A stretch of 64,000 bases of DNA, from NCBI RefSeq assembly GCF_002157875.1, contig NZ_CP021376.1, positions 2,838,897 to 2,902,896 on the forward strand, in the 5' to 3' direction. Both the position numbers and the translations under genes were made by a program. Positions 9,595-17,897 of the stretch are shown here, piece after piece (position 1 is the first letter of the stretch; each line of letters starts with the position of its first letter). Under the pieces are notes generated by a model. That model was given only the letters and a program-made list of their open reading frames with translations. It was not told where the DNA came from and searched no databases. Source of the DNA: Oceanisphaera avium (lineage in GTDB: Bacteria > Pseudomonadota > Gammaproteobacteria > Enterobacterales > Aeromonadaceae).

Positions 9595-10929
9595 ATGCCA
9601 AGGCTGCCCCTCCCTCTCTTTCTTAGTGCACTCCAACAAGTTGAATTAGGCAGTTGGCCCATGGTTGGGCCCTTAACTTTTGTGCTGAGCGTGCGCTGGT
9701 TATTTTTTATTGCCTTAAGCTGCGCCTTATTATTTACCGATTGGGTGTTACTACCGATTTTAAGCTGGGAGTTGCTGGGGCTGTTACTGTTGCTGTTACT
9801 TAGTAATGGCGTGATCACGGCTCTAGGATACTACCGTCGCCACCTTGCTTATTTGAAAGAAGTGGCATTGGTGAGTGATATTATATTGCTTACCGCCATT
9901 ATCTATTTTAGTGGTGGCGCCATGAATCCTGCCGTGGCTTTGTATTTATTTCCGCTATTAATCGCTGCCATTACTTGCCGAGCGGCTTTTGCTTGGGGCT
10001 GTGTAGCCAGCACCATGCTCAGTTATTTAGGCTTGTTTTATTGGTTTAAACCCATGATCAGCGATCTTCATGTGGCTCATGGCGCGCCTACGGAGTCGGG
10101 CTTATTTAACTTACATTTGTTGGGGATGTGGTTAACTTTTAGTTTATCTGCCGTCTTGATCACAGGTACTGTTTCTTGGTTAATGCGCTTATTGGCGACT
10201 AAAGAGCAATTATTACAGCAGGCTTATCAAAAGCAGCAAGAGCAGGAGCAATTTTTACTACTGGGCTTGGAGTCGGCAAGTCTTGCTCATCAGTTCTCTA
10301 CCCCGCTGAGTAATTTATTTTTGTTGAGCGAAGAATTAAGCTGTGAGCCGCACTTAAGTGCACAGGGGCAGCAGCATTTAACGCTGTTACATCAACAGCT
10401 GGAGTTGTGTCGCCAAGTGCTATGGCAGTTAAAGCACCAAGCTGAGTCGCGACTGAAGCCCGTTTATTTTTATCAACAGCTGCGGGTGTATTTGGCTCGC
10501 TGGACTAACTTGCGCCCCGATGCCGAATTAGCTTGGCAAGCAAACGATGCTGACTGTGATATTTGTGTTTGGTTAGATAATTTATTTTGGTCAGCATTAT
10601 TGAATATCTTAGATAATGCCGCCGATGCAGGAAATAACAAGGTGGAGTTAGTGACTCGTATTGAGCACCATGAGCTGCAGCCGCAACTGTATTTAGATAT
10701 TTATAATCGCCAAGGGCATTTAAGTGATGAACAACTTGCCCAAGCGGGCCTCAATCAGCAAGACTCAGAAAAAACCACAGGGCTTGGCATGGGGGTGTGG
10801 CTGGCACATGCTACTTTTTCGCGGCTTAAGGGCAGTTTAACGCTGCGTAATAATCCCGCGGGGGTGTACATGCCCATATTCAGTTGCCGCTGTGCATCGC
10901 TGAGCCTGCTGATAGGAACAAGGGAATGA
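9595..10929 (+). CDS. regB: RegB/PrrB/RoxS-type redox sensor histidine kinase (frameshifted near the C-terminus)
   Basis: A membrane sensor kinase with about six helices in the first 200 residues and a cytoplasmic kinase region. Three RegB hallmarks are present with exactly RegB spacing: the quinone-site loop GGAMNPA (107-113), the phospho-acceptor His232 in LAHQFSTPLS, and a Cys272 in ELCRQVL, 40 residues after the His as for the redox-active Cys265 of RegB. The N box is LNILDNAADAG and a G box GLGMGVWLAH follows. The frame shifts at the G run 10860-10864: the in-frame end is abnormal, while the next frame encodes GVHAHIQLPL, the normal final strand, and stops at 10940, overlapping the regulator start by eight bases. 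One extra G would restore the gene. Start chosen by the AAGGAA site. Confidence 0.88.
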   Translation: MPRLPLPLFLSALQQVELGSWPMVGPLTFVLSVRWLFFIALSCALLFTDWVLLPILSWELLGLLLLLLLSNGVITALGYYRRHLAYLKEVALVSDIILLTAIIYFSGGAMNPAVALYLFPLLIAAITCRAAFAWGCVASTMLSYLGLFYWFKPMISDLHVAHGAPTESGLFNLHLLGMWLTFSLSAVLITGTVSWLMRLLATKEQLLQQAYQKQQEQEQFLLLGLESASLAHQFSTPLSNLFLLSEELSCEPHLSAQGQQHLTLLHQQLELCRQVLWQLKHQAESRLKPVYFYQQLRVYLARWTNLRPDAELAWQANDADCDICVWLDNLFWSALLNILDNAADAGNNKVELVTRIEHHELQPQLYLDIYNRQGHLSDEQLAQAGLNQQDSEKTTGLGMGVWLAHATFSRLKGSLTLRNNPAGVYMPIFSCRCASLSLLIGTRE

Positions 10930-10932
10930 GTC

Positions 10933-11490
10933 ATGAGTGAACAACAGCCTAACAGCCAAAATGCAGCGTCTTTTTTATTAATCGATGATAATGCTACCTT
11001 TGGCCAGCTGTTAATGCGTGGCTTTGCGCGGCGTGATCTTAATTTACTGTGGGTGCCAGATAGCGCTAGCGCATTGGCCACCACGGCTCCTTTGCAAGGT
11101 ATTATCTTAGACTTAAATTTAGATGGCGAAAGCGGTTTACAATTGTTGCCTGCGCTATTGGCGCGCTTTCCTAAGGTGCCTATTGTGGTATTAACGGGTT
11201 ATGCCAGCATTAGTACGGCGGTGAGTGCAGTAAAATTGGGAGCGTCGCAATATTTACCCAAGCCTGCAGATGTGGATACGCTACTGGCGGCCTTTGGTCC
11301 TTGGGAGCTTGAGCCACAAGAGGCGCTTGCTTGGGTGGCATTTCAGCCCTCGGTGCGCAAGCAATCTTGGGAGTATGTACAGTTTGTGCTGCAACAGCAT
11401 GAAGGCAACATTTCTGCTGCTGCACGTGCGCTCAATATGCACCGGCGTACGCTACAGCGGATTTTACAAAAAAAACCGGTATCTCAGTAA
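10933..11490 (+). CDS. regA: RegA/PrrA/RoxR-type response regulator
   Basis: This 185-residue regulator has a receiver domain with the acidic pair in LLIDDN (18-19), phospho-acceptor Asp60 in IILDLNLDG, switch Thr88 in VVLTGYASI and Lys110 in LPKPAD, then a Fis-like helix-turn-helix NISAAARALNMHRRTLQRIL (159-178). The ALNMHRRTLQRIL segment is almost invariant in the RegA family, which controls respiration, carbon and nitrogen fixation and redox balance in response to RegB. The linker of about 40 residues lacks the usual proline-rich hinge. It is translationally coupled to the kinase: its ATG lies inside the kinase's original stop region. Targets here are unknown; the divergent copper receptor is the obvious candidate. 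Confidence 0.9.
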   Translation: MSEQQPNSQNAASFLLIDDNATFGQLLMRGFARRDLNLLWVPDSASALATTAPLQGIILDLNLDGESGLQLLPALLARFPKVPIVVLTGYASISTAVSAVKLGASQYLPKPADVDTLLAAFGPWELEPQEALAWVAFQPSVRKQSWEYVQFVLQQHEGNISAAARALNMHRRTLQRILQKKPVSQ

Positions 11491-11618
11491 AAAGCAGATG
11501 TTATTAACCCGTTTTGCATGTCTCTTGCAACCCCCAAGCGTACCCGCCTAATAGACAGTGTTAGCGTTATTAGTTTCAGCTAGGTGCGATATTTTATTTC
11601 AATTTAGGAGTGAGAGTA

Positions 11619-12491
11619 ATGAAGTTGGCATTTATTGGCTTAGGCGTAATGGGCTTTCCAATGGCGGCGCATTTACAACAAGCCGGCCATCAAGTGTGTG
11701 TTTATAACCGCAGCTTAGAAAAAGCGCAGGCTTGGGCACAAGCGCAAGGTGGCACCTTTGCCGATACGCCAGCGGCGGCGGCCAAAGAGGCAGACATAGT
11801 GATGGTGTGTGTGGGCAATGACGATGACGTACGCTCCGTAGTCTACGGCGAGGAGGGTGTGTTTGCCGGTATGAAAAAAGGTGCCCTATTAGTGGATCAC
11901 ACCACCACCTCGGCGAGCTTGGCAGAAGAGCTGTCGGCGGCGGCACAAAAGCTGGGCTTGCGCTTTATTGATGCGCCGGTATCAGGTGGGCAACTAGGGG
12001 CAGAAAATGGCGCCTTAACCATTATGATCGGCGGCGATGAAAATGAGGTTAATGAAGCGGCTCCCGTCCTTAGCGCTTATGGTAAGAAAGTTACCCGTTT
12101 AGGGCCGGTAGGGGCAGGACAGCGTTGTAAGATGGTGAATCAAATTTGTGTTATCGGCGCGGTGCAAGGCATTGCCGAGGGCTTGATGATTGCAAATAAA
12201 GCTGGGCTTGATATACCGACTCTGATTGACGTATTAGCCGGCGGCGCCGCGCAAAGCTGGCAGCTAGAAAATCGTGCGCAAACTATGAGTGATGATAAGT
12301 TTGATTTTGGTTTTGCCGCACAATGGATGCATAAAGACTTAGGTATTTGTTTAGATGAAGCCAAGCAGCAAGGCTTAAGCTTGCCGCTGACTGAGCAAGT
12401 GTACCAAGTCTATGAGCAGTTACTCGCTCAAGGTTTTGGCCGTTACGACTCTAGTGTGGTGATTAAAGACTTAGTCGCTAAGGCTAAATAA
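11619..12491 (+). CDS. 3-hydroxyisobutyrate dehydrogenase family NAD(P)-dependent oxidoreductase
   Basis: A 290-residue beta-hydroxyacid dehydrogenase (HIBADH, tartronate semialdehyde reductase, GarR family). The N-terminal dinucleotide fold has FIGLGVMGFPMAAHL, followed by CVYNRS; Asn/Arg there suggests preference for NADP over NAD, which is inference. The substrate loop DAPVSGGQLGAENGALTIMIGG and the catalytic Lys in GAGQRCKMVNQ are present. These enzymes reversibly oxidise short 3-hydroxy acids such as 3-hydroxyisobutyrate, tartronate semialdehyde or succinate semialdehyde. No valine or glycerate pathway genes are adjacent, so the substrate is open. The ATG at 11619, eight bases after AGGAG, was preferred to an in-frame GTG at 11610 that lies within the ribosome site. 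Confidence 0.88.
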   Translation: MKLAFIGLGVMGFPMAAHLQQAGHQVCVYNRSLEKAQAWAQAQGGTFADTPAAAAKEADIVMVCVGNDDDVRSVVYGEEGVFAGMKKGALLVDHTTTSASLAEELSAAAQKLGLRFIDAPVSGGQLGAENGALTIMIGGDENEVNEAAPVLSAYGKKVTRLGPVGAGQRCKMVNQICVIGAVQGIAEGLMIANKAGLDIPTLIDVLAGGAAQSWQLENRAQTMSDDKFDFGFAAQWMHKDLGICLDEAKQQGLSLPLTEQVYQVYEQLLAQGFGRYDSSVVIKDLVAKAK

Positions 12492-12846
12492 ACTCGTCTG
12501 GGGGTATTAAGGGGCGCGTAAAGTCGAAAATTGACGGATTTGAATGACACAGCGCATAATTTTGAGCACAGGTTGGCCTGTTCCCTAGTAGCTTATTGTT
12601 CGCTCAGTTATGCTGACAGAGGTGCTTATGCAACGCTTAGCCACTGCTTTTTAATTAATTGGCGAGCCCTATCTAGCCCTTATGTCAGCAGCTAGGACGT
12701 GATAGCAGGGAATTATGTGACGTTTTTAGTAAGAACTGCACAAAACAACGGCACTTGATGTTAGCCCTTGATACAAAGGCTTTGCTTGAGGCCTAAATTT
12801 GAATAGAGTGGGCAACCACTTAATGCCAAGTGAGAAAGGATCCCTT
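12492..12846. other. intergenic region upstream of hupA
   Basis: This 355-base gap has no convincing ORF. It must contain the promoters of the HU gene, probably several as in other bacteria, but no pair of -35 and -10 boxes stands out. I saw no RNA gene or strong repeat. Confidence 0.5.
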
Positions 12847-13119
12847 ATGAATAAGACTCAGCTTGTAGAAGCAATTGCCGCTAAGGCAGATTTAAATAAG
12901 GCACAGGCCAAGGCTGCGCTGGAAGAAGTACTTAGTGGAATTACCCAAAGCCTCAAAGAAGGTGACCCAGTGCAACTGGTGGGCTTTGGTACCTTTAAAG
13001 TGAACCATCGTGCTGCGCGCACCGGTCGTAACCCACAAACCGGCGCAGAAATTCAGATTGCGGCGGCGAATGTGCCTGCTTTTGTAGCAGGCAAAGCGTT
13101 AAAAGACGCGATTAAGTAA
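12847..13119 (+). CDS. hupA: DNA-binding protein HU, alpha type
   Basis: A 90-residue nucleoid protein matching the usual HU length. It begins [18 protein letters not shown], has the signature [21 protein letters not shown] (the beta-arm that inserts into DNA), and ends [13 protein letters not shown] bends and compacts DNA and affects replication, repair and transcription. The ATG at 12847 with a GAAAGGA site upstream was preferred to an in-frame codon at 12799 that would add 16 foreign residues. IHF subunits are similar, but the N-terminus and RTGRNPQTG arm fit HU. A strong terminator follows directly, so it is monocistronic. Confidence 0.96.
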   Translation: MNKTQLVEAIAAKADLNKAQAKAALEEVLSGITQSLKEGDPVQLVGFGTFKVNHRAARTGRNPQTGAEIQIAAANVPAFVAGKALKDAIK

Positions 13120-13126
13120 GTTTCTT

Positions 13127-13153
13127 AAACCCGACTTAGGTCGGGTTTTTTTA
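13127..13153 (+). terminator. hupA terminator
   Basis: AAACCCGAC and GTCGGGTTT form a perfect 9-bp stem with loop TTAG followed by more T, eight bases after the hupA stop. Confidence 0.92.
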
Positions 13154-13242
13154 TGGTTTTACTCCTCGTTACTTACGACTTGCCCCTCTTCATATAAGCT
13201 TGTTATAACTAATCCTTGCCTGTTTCCTTTGTAGGAGGCGCT

Positions 13243-13668
13243 ATGGAAGCCAATACCGTTCGACAAATGACCACACCTTGGTCGGGTGCTTGTGGTTTAA
13301 CCACAGGACTAATGGTGACAGAGGTTTACCAAGATGTGTGGACCGGTAAGCTGCGACTCTCTATGGGTATGCCCGTACAAGTTAATACGCCGCCACTGGT
13401 AGTTTATCAGCTGCAATTTGATCATATTTTTGGCTATCGCGTGCTAGAAGGCGCTGAAACGCTAGATTTTATGGCTGACGAAGATGATAGTGACTCCGAT
13501 ATTCAAATTTATTTAGTTACGCCTTCGCGATTTTTAATTTGGTTTCATCAGCAAAGCCAAGGGGTGTATTTAGACGAGGATATTCAACATTATCGTATTG
13601 CTAGCTGGGATTACTGCGTTGATGTGCTTGCTGGGCAAGTACCACAGATATTGCACCAGCAAGTTTAG
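13243..13668 (+). CDS. hypothetical protein, 141 residues
   Basis: I do not recognise a family. The protein has no signal peptide or membrane helix. It has a beta-rich look (LVVYQLQFDHIFGYRVL, IQIYLVTPSRFLIWF) and an acidic segment DEDDSDSD near residue 85, suggesting a small soluble cytoplasmic protein. The ATG at 13243 follows AGGAGG by four bases; an upstream in-frame TTG at 13216 lacks a ribosome site, and a Met at 13267 is a less likely alternative. It sits between hupA and a CbiX-like chelatase gene, with 48 bases to the latter, so the two may be co-transcribed. No functional inference beyond this is supported. Confidence 0.75.
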   Translation: MEANTVRQMTTPWSGACGLTTGLMVTEVYQDVWTGKLRLSMGMPVQVNTPPLVVYQLQFDHIFGYRVLEGAETLDFMADEDDSDSDIQIYLVTPSRFLIWFHQQSQGVYLDEDIQHYRIASWDYCVDVLAGQVPQILHQQV

Positions 13669-13716
13669 TAAACAATGATATTTTTAGTCAGATTGTCTTT
13701 AAGAGGGTAAGAGTAG

Positions 13717-14073
13717 ATGAAAGGCTTTATTTTAGTGGCACATGGCAGCCGTCGTGAGCTTGCTAATCAAGAAATAGCAGATTTTTCTGCGAGTGTGACT
13801 CATGCCTTAGGTGAGCGATTTGACATTATGGGGCATGCTTTTTGGGAGTTAGCCGAGCCGTCTTTAGCGCAGGCCATTGATAGCCAAGTGGCAGCAGGGG
13901 CCAGTGATATCAAGATTTTTCCCTACTTTTTAGCGCAAGGGCGCCATGTAGTGGAAGACTTACCCTCGGTGGTACATGAAAAGCGCGAGCAATATCCACA
14001 GCTTACCTTAACGTTATTACCCCACTTAGGCGCGTTGCCAAACTTTGCTAAGTGGCTAGCTGAACAACTATAA
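13717..14073 (+). CDS. cbiX: CbiX/SirB-type sirohydrochlorin chelatase-like protein
   Basis: A 118-residue single-domain class II chelatase of the CbiX-small type. These proteins insert Co2+ or Fe2+ into sirohydrochlorin for cobalamin or sirohaem synthesis. The two metal-binding histidines are visible: His9 in VAHGSRRE and His77 in AQGRHVVEDLP. The length fits the short ancestral form. No other cobalamin or sirohaem genes are adjacent, so which metal it inserts cannot be told; a role in sirohaem synthesis or another metal-handling task is possible. A GAGGG-type ribosome site precedes the ATG and a strong terminator follows four bases after the stop. Confidence 0.85.
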   Translation: MKGFILVAHGSRRELANQEIADFSASVTHALGERFDIMGHAFWELAEPSLAQAIDSQVAAGASDIKIFPYFLAQGRHVVEDLPSVVHEKREQYPQLTLTLLPHLGALPNFAKWLAEQL

Positions 14074-14075
14074 AT

Positions 14076-14100
14076 AAAAGAGCCCTTAGGGGCTCTTTTT
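14076..14100 (+). terminator. terminator after cbiX
   Basis: AAAGAGCCC and GGGCTCTTT form a 9-bp stem with loop TTAG followed by T residues, right after the stop codon. Confidence 0.9.
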
Positions 14101-14205
14101 ACCATTAAGCGCTGATTAGTCAGAACAATCCCGAGAATGACAGAGATACTTTAGGAGTAAAACAGTGCGCTAAGAAGGCGCCTTATTAACCCACAGGAGA
14201 AAATG

Positions 14206-15918
14206 ATGAGTGCTAACGTTGCAGAAGTCATGGTAGAGGTCTTGTTAGAAGCCGGTGCTAAGCGCTGTTATGGCGTGGTTGGCGATACTATTAACCACCT
14301 CACCGACGCCATTCGGCGAAGCGACATGGAATGGGTGCACGTTCGCCATGAAGAGGTGGGAGGCTTTGCCGCCGGCGGCGAAGCCTGCATGACTCATCAT
14401 TTAAGTGTGTGCGCCGGCACCTGTGGACCAGGCAGTTTGCACTTTGTAAATGGACTGTTTGAGTCGCACCGCAATGGTGCACCTGTGGTGTTTATTGCCT
14501 CCCAAGTGTCTACCGCTGATATGGGCGTAGGATTTCCACAAGATGTGGATCAGCAAAAAATCTTCGAACAATACAGTGTGTTTTGTGAAACCTTGGTCAA
14601 CCCTGAGCAAGCACAACGTCTCACGGCGATTGCCGCTCAAAAAGCACTGGCTCTCGGGGGAGTGGCGGTAATTATTGTACCCGGAGATATTTTCACCCAA
14701 AAACCCGACACTGCTTTGCCGTGGCGCAGTCATGTTTTTAATCCTCGGGTGCTGCCCAGTGAGGCTGAATTAGAGGCGGTGGCCGAGCGTATTAACAAGG
14801 GTAAAAAAGTCGCTATTTATGCCGGCTTTGGTTGTCATAATGCCCGCGAGCAAGTGCTGGCAGTGGCAAAAAAGTTAAATGCTCCTGTGGCCTGGACCTC
14901 AAGGGCGAAGGACTTTATCGAATATGATAATCCCTATGGTGTGGGCATGACCGGTGTCTTTGGCCTTGAGGGCGGTTTTCATGCGCTCACTAAATGCGAT
15001 ACCTTATTGTTGCTAGGTTGCAGTTTTGCTTGGACCCAGTTTTATCCCGAGGAGGCCACTATTATTCAAGTGGATATAGATCCTGGAAAAATTGGCCTGC
15101 GCCATCCCATAGAGTTAGGGGTAGTGGGCAGTGTGCGTGACACCTGCGCGACACTCGTGGATAAACTGGAAGCTAAGCCAGATACAGCCTGGTTAGATAA
15201 ATGTCGTCACTTATACCAAGACGCCCTTGATAAAGCCTGCCAGCACTCTGATAAAGATACTTTAATTCATCCTCAAGAGCTGACCTATGCGCTAGATCAG
15301 ATGGCTGCTAAAGACGCCGTTTTTACTGCCGATGGCGGTAGTCCTATGGTCTGGATGCTGCGCCATATTTTTAGTCATGAACACCGCCGTACCTTAGGCA
15401 GTTTATTACATGGCACTATGGCCAATGCCTATCCTCAAGCGTTGGGCATTGCCAAGGCGTACCCTCAGCGCCAAGTTATTGCTATGTGTGGTGATGGCGG
15501 CCTTAGCATGTTGCTTGGGGATTTATTGACCCTAGTCCAAGAAAATATCCCGGTAAAAATCATTGTCTTTAATAACGCATCATTAGGTTTTGTAGAGCTT
15601 GAGCAAAAGGTCGAGGGCTTATTATCTGCTTTTACCGACTTGGTTAATCCTGACTTTGGCGCTATGGCCCAAACCTTGGGCATGTGGGGGCGAAAAATAG
15701 AATATAAGCATGAGCTTGAGCAGGGCTTAAGGGAATTATTAGCCCAAGACGGGCCCGCGTTATTAGATGTAAAAGTGAATCCAGTAGAGCTGGTTATGCC
15801 GCCAAAAATTGAGGCCGGTCAGGTGGCGGGCACGACCTTATATTCGGCTAAAGCCGTGTTAAGTGGGCGAATGGACGAAGTCGTTAAGCTGGTTAAAAAT
15901 AATTTTTTAAGTCCTTAA
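14206..15918 (+). CDS. poxB: pyruvate dehydrogenase (quinone) / pyruvate oxidase
   Basis: PoxB is a peripheral membrane flavoenzyme that decarboxylates pyruvate to acetate and CO2 and passes electrons to ubiquinone, using ThDP and FAD. This 570-residue protein (E. coli 572) has the N-terminal ThDP domain with the catalytic Glu in VRHEEVGGFAAGGEA, the CGPGSLHFVNGLF stretch, a central FAD domain, and the C-terminal ThDP motif CGDGGLSM with the later NNASLG. The C-terminal 20-odd residues include amphipathic SGRMDEVVKLVKN, which matches a lipid-binding tail. The second ATG of the pair at 14203/14206 has the better spacing to AGGAG. The CrbS/R-type acetate system in this window could link it to acetate overflow, but this is inference. 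Confidence 0.92.
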   Translation: MSANVAEVMVEVLLEAGAKRCYGVVGDTINHLTDAIRRSDMEWVHVRHEEVGGFAAGGEACMTHHLSVCAGTCGPGSLHFVNGLFESHRNGAPVVFIASQVSTADMGVGFPQDVDQQKIFEQYSVFCETLVNPEQAQRLTAIAAQKALALGGVAVIIVPGDIFTQKPDTALPWRSHVFNPRVLPSEAELEAVAERINKGKKVAIYAGFGCHNAREQVLAVAKKLNAPVAWTSRAKDFIEYDNPYGVGMTGVFGLEGGFHALTKCDTLLLLGCSFAWTQFYPEEATIIQVDIDPGKIGLRHPIELGVVGSVRDTCATLVDKLEAKPDTAWLDKCRHLYQDALDKACQHSDKDTLIHPQELTYALDQMAAKDAVFTADGGSPMVWMLRHIFSHEHRRTLGSLLHGTMANAYPQALGIAKAYPQRQVIAMCGDGGLSMLLGDLLTLVQENIPVKIIVFNNASLGFVELEQKVEGLLSAFTDLVNPDFGAMAQTLGMWGRKIEYKHELEQGLRELLAQDGPALLDVKVNPVELVMPPKIEAGQVAGTTLYSAKAVLSGRMDEVVKLVKNNFLSP

Positions 15919-15924
15919 CGAAAA

Positions 15925-15954
15925 CGCCGCCCTTAGTGTTGATAGCGGGCGGCG
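15925..15954 (+). terminator. possible poxB terminator
   Basis: CGCCGCCC and GGGCGGCG form a perfect 8-bp GC stem with a 14-base loop, six bases after the poxB stop. No strong T run follows, so terminator function is uncertain. Confidence 0.45.
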
Positions 15955-15974
15955 GTGCTTTAGAAGTGTAGTGG

Positions 15975-16367
15975 TTAAGGGGTGGCTAAATGCCACACAT
16001 CAAACTTACCATCCCCTGAGATATCGCCGGGGGATTTATCCTCTTTCCATAAATATAAAGGCTGGTCTTGATAGCTCCACTGTAAGCTATCGTCGGCGCG
16101 TTTAATAATGTCGTAATCGCCGTCGGCTTTATCTTCTTTACTTGCGGCAAGTGGCGGCCAATTCTCGGCACACTTATCGTTACAGTTACTTACCCCTGCC
16201 TCGTCTTTATCAAACACATATAAGCTCATGCCGGCATCGTTGGTAAGGATCTCGCCCTCATCGCTATCACTGGTTTGGATAGGAGCGGCCATCAGCGGCG
16301 CACTCAGCACAACACTCAGGCCTAAGCTCAGTAAGGATTGTCGAAATACCTTGTGGCTAGTCGTCAT
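15975..16367 (-). CDS. secreted protein with YxFxxD motif (COG4315 / PF03640)
   Basis: A 130-residue exported protein with a signal peptide (about residues 1-29, ending LSAPLMAAP). The mature part has the LYVFDKD motif and the NCNDKCAENWPP segment, typical of the family of secreted repeats of unknown function (Lipoprotein_15, COG4315). No lipobox cysteine is evident, so it is probably periplasmic. The cysteines in NCNDKC could form a disulfide or bind metal. The ATG at 16367 directly follows AAGGAGG, which rules out the longer in-frame start at 16403. Function is not established. It is convergent with poxB. Confidence 0.8.
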   Translation of the reverse strand: MTTSHKVFRQSLLSLGLSVVLSAPLMAAPIQTSDSDEGEILTNDAGMSLYVFDKDEAGVSNCNDKCAENWPPLAASKEDKADGDYDIIKRADDSLQWSYQDQPLYLWKEDKSPGDISGDGKFDVWHLATP

Positions 16368-16490
16368 AAAACCTCCTTGATGTAAGCATTTGAAATAACT
16401 CACGCTCTTTAGACAAAGCGCGATCGCACTTACAAGCGTAGATGACAGTTCTACATTCTGCTTAAAAGCGCGTATCAGTATCTCTGCTAT

Positions 16491-16516
16491 AAAAAAAGCC
16501 GCCTAAGAGGCGGCTT
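16491..16516 (-). terminator. purHD operon terminator
   Basis: AAGCCGCCT and AGGCGGCTT form a 9-bp stem with a 3-base loop; on the minus strand it is followed by seven T residues, 12 bases after the purD stop. Confidence 0.92.
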
Positions 16517-16527
16517 ACAAGGTGCGG

Positions 16528-17820
16528 TTATTGCTTAGCCTGTTCTCGCTCAATAGCGCGATAGGCAATATCGTGGCGATAAAACAGCCCTTGCCCTTTA
16601 ATTTGACGAGCCACCTGATAGGCATTGGCTTGGGCTTGGGTTACGGTATTGCCAAGCGCGGTAGCACATAATACTCGTCCACCTGAGGTCACCAAGTTTC
16701 CCACTTGCATCGCAGTACCTGCGTGAAATGTTTTAGTGAGTGCAGTTTCGGCGGGAATATCGGTGATCACATCAAATTTACGATAGTTATCAGCCGGGTA
16801 GCCACCTGCAGCTAACACCACACCGACCGCAGGTCGCGGGTCAAACTCGGCGCTAACGGTGTTCAGCTTACCCTGACAGCCGGCTAAGCACAGCTCAACT
16901 AAGTCAGATTGTAAGCGCATTAGGATGGGCTGAGTTTCTGGGTCGCCAAAGCGACAGTTAAACTCAATGACTTTAGGCTGACCCGTGTTATCGATCATTA
17001 GCCCCGCATATAAGAAGCCTTTGTAGGTATTACCCTCAGCAGCCATGCCCCGCACGGTGGGCATAATAACTTGTTCCATGATGCGAGCATGAATTTCATC
17101 GGTCACCACCGGTGCTGGGCTATAAGCACCCATGCCGCCGGTATTAGGGCCGGTGTCGCCGTCGCCAACGCACTTATGGTCTTGGCTGGTGGCCATGGCC
17201 AATACGTGCTCACCATCGACCATGACGATAAAAGAGGCTTCTTCGCCTTCTAAAAATTCCTCAATCACCACGCGATTGCCCGCTTCACCAAAGGCGTTGC
17301 CCGATAACATATCGCGCACCGCGGTTTCGGCCTCGCTCAATGTCATGGCGACAATCACGCCTTTACCGGCCGCTAAACCATCGGCTTTTACCACGATAGG
17401 TGCGCCTTTTTCTCGCAGGTAAGCGATTGCGGGCTCCACTTCGGTAAAGTTTTGATACTGGGCACTGGGAATACGCTGGCGCGCTAAAAAATCTTTACTA
17501 AAGGCCTTTGAGCCTTCCAACTGTGCGGCGTCGGCACTGGGGCCAAAGATGGTTAAGTGTTCGGCTTCAAAAGCATCCACTACACCGGCGACTAACGGCG
17601 CTTCTGGGCCAACGATAGTGAGGCCAACTTGCTCTTGCTTAGCAAACGCCAATAAGCCTTGAATATCGGTAGCGCTAAGGTCGACGTTAGTTAAATTTGG
17701 CTCAGATGCGGTGCCTGCGTTACCAGGCGCCACAAACACCTGAGTCACCTGTTTTGATTGCGCCGCTTTCCAAGCTAATGCGTGCTCACGACCGCCACCA
17801 CCTATGATTAATACTTTCAT
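16528..17820 (-). CDS. purD: phosphoribosylamine-glycine ligase (GAR synthetase)
   Basis: PurD joins 5-phosphoribosylamine and glycine with ATP, the second step of purine synthesis. This 430-residue ATP-grasp enzyme (E. coli 429) begins MKVLIIGGGGREHALAWK, and has APGNAGT, the KADGLAAGKGVIVA nucleotide-binding stretch, EEFLEGEEASF, DHKCVGDGDTGPNTGGMGAYSP and the metal-binding EFNCRFGDPETQP. The ATG at 17820 follows GAGGAG; an in-frame TTG immediately upstream is not needed. It lies 77 bases downstream of purH, the usual purHD order in enterobacteria and relatives, and ends at a strong terminator. Confidence 0.97.
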   Translation of the reverse strand: MKVLIIGGGGREHALAWKAAQSKQVTQVFVAPGNAGTASEPNLTNVDLSATDIQGLLAFAKQEQVGLTIVGPEAPLVAGVVDAFEAEHLTIFGPSADAAQLEGSKAFSKDFLARQRIPSAQYQNFTEVEPAIAYLREKGAPIVVKADGLAAGKGVIVAMTLSEAETAVRDMLSGNAFGEAGNRVVIEEFLEGEEASFIVMVDGEHVLAMATSQDHKCVGDGDTGPNTGGMGAYSPAPVVTDEIHARIMEQVIMPTVRGMAAEGNTYKGFLYAGLMIDNTGQPKVIEFNCRFGDPETQPILMRLQSDLVELCLAGCQGKLNTVSAEFDPRPAVGVVLAAGGYPADNYRKFDVITDIPAETALTKTFHAGTAMQVGNLVTSGGRVLCATALGNTVTQAQANAYQVARQIKGQGLFYRHDIAYRAIEREQAKQ

Positions 17821-17897
17821 CAATGTTGCTCCTCAAAATTAGTAAAGCACTTGATAGTCGCTAGGGATCTTGTTTGCGGTTAAGCCCTAGCTTCTCA

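Noticed and set aside
13216..13242. Longer start of the 141-residue unknown protein
   Set aside because: The extension begins with TTG with no ribosome site, while AGGAGG lies inside the extension before the ATG at 13243.
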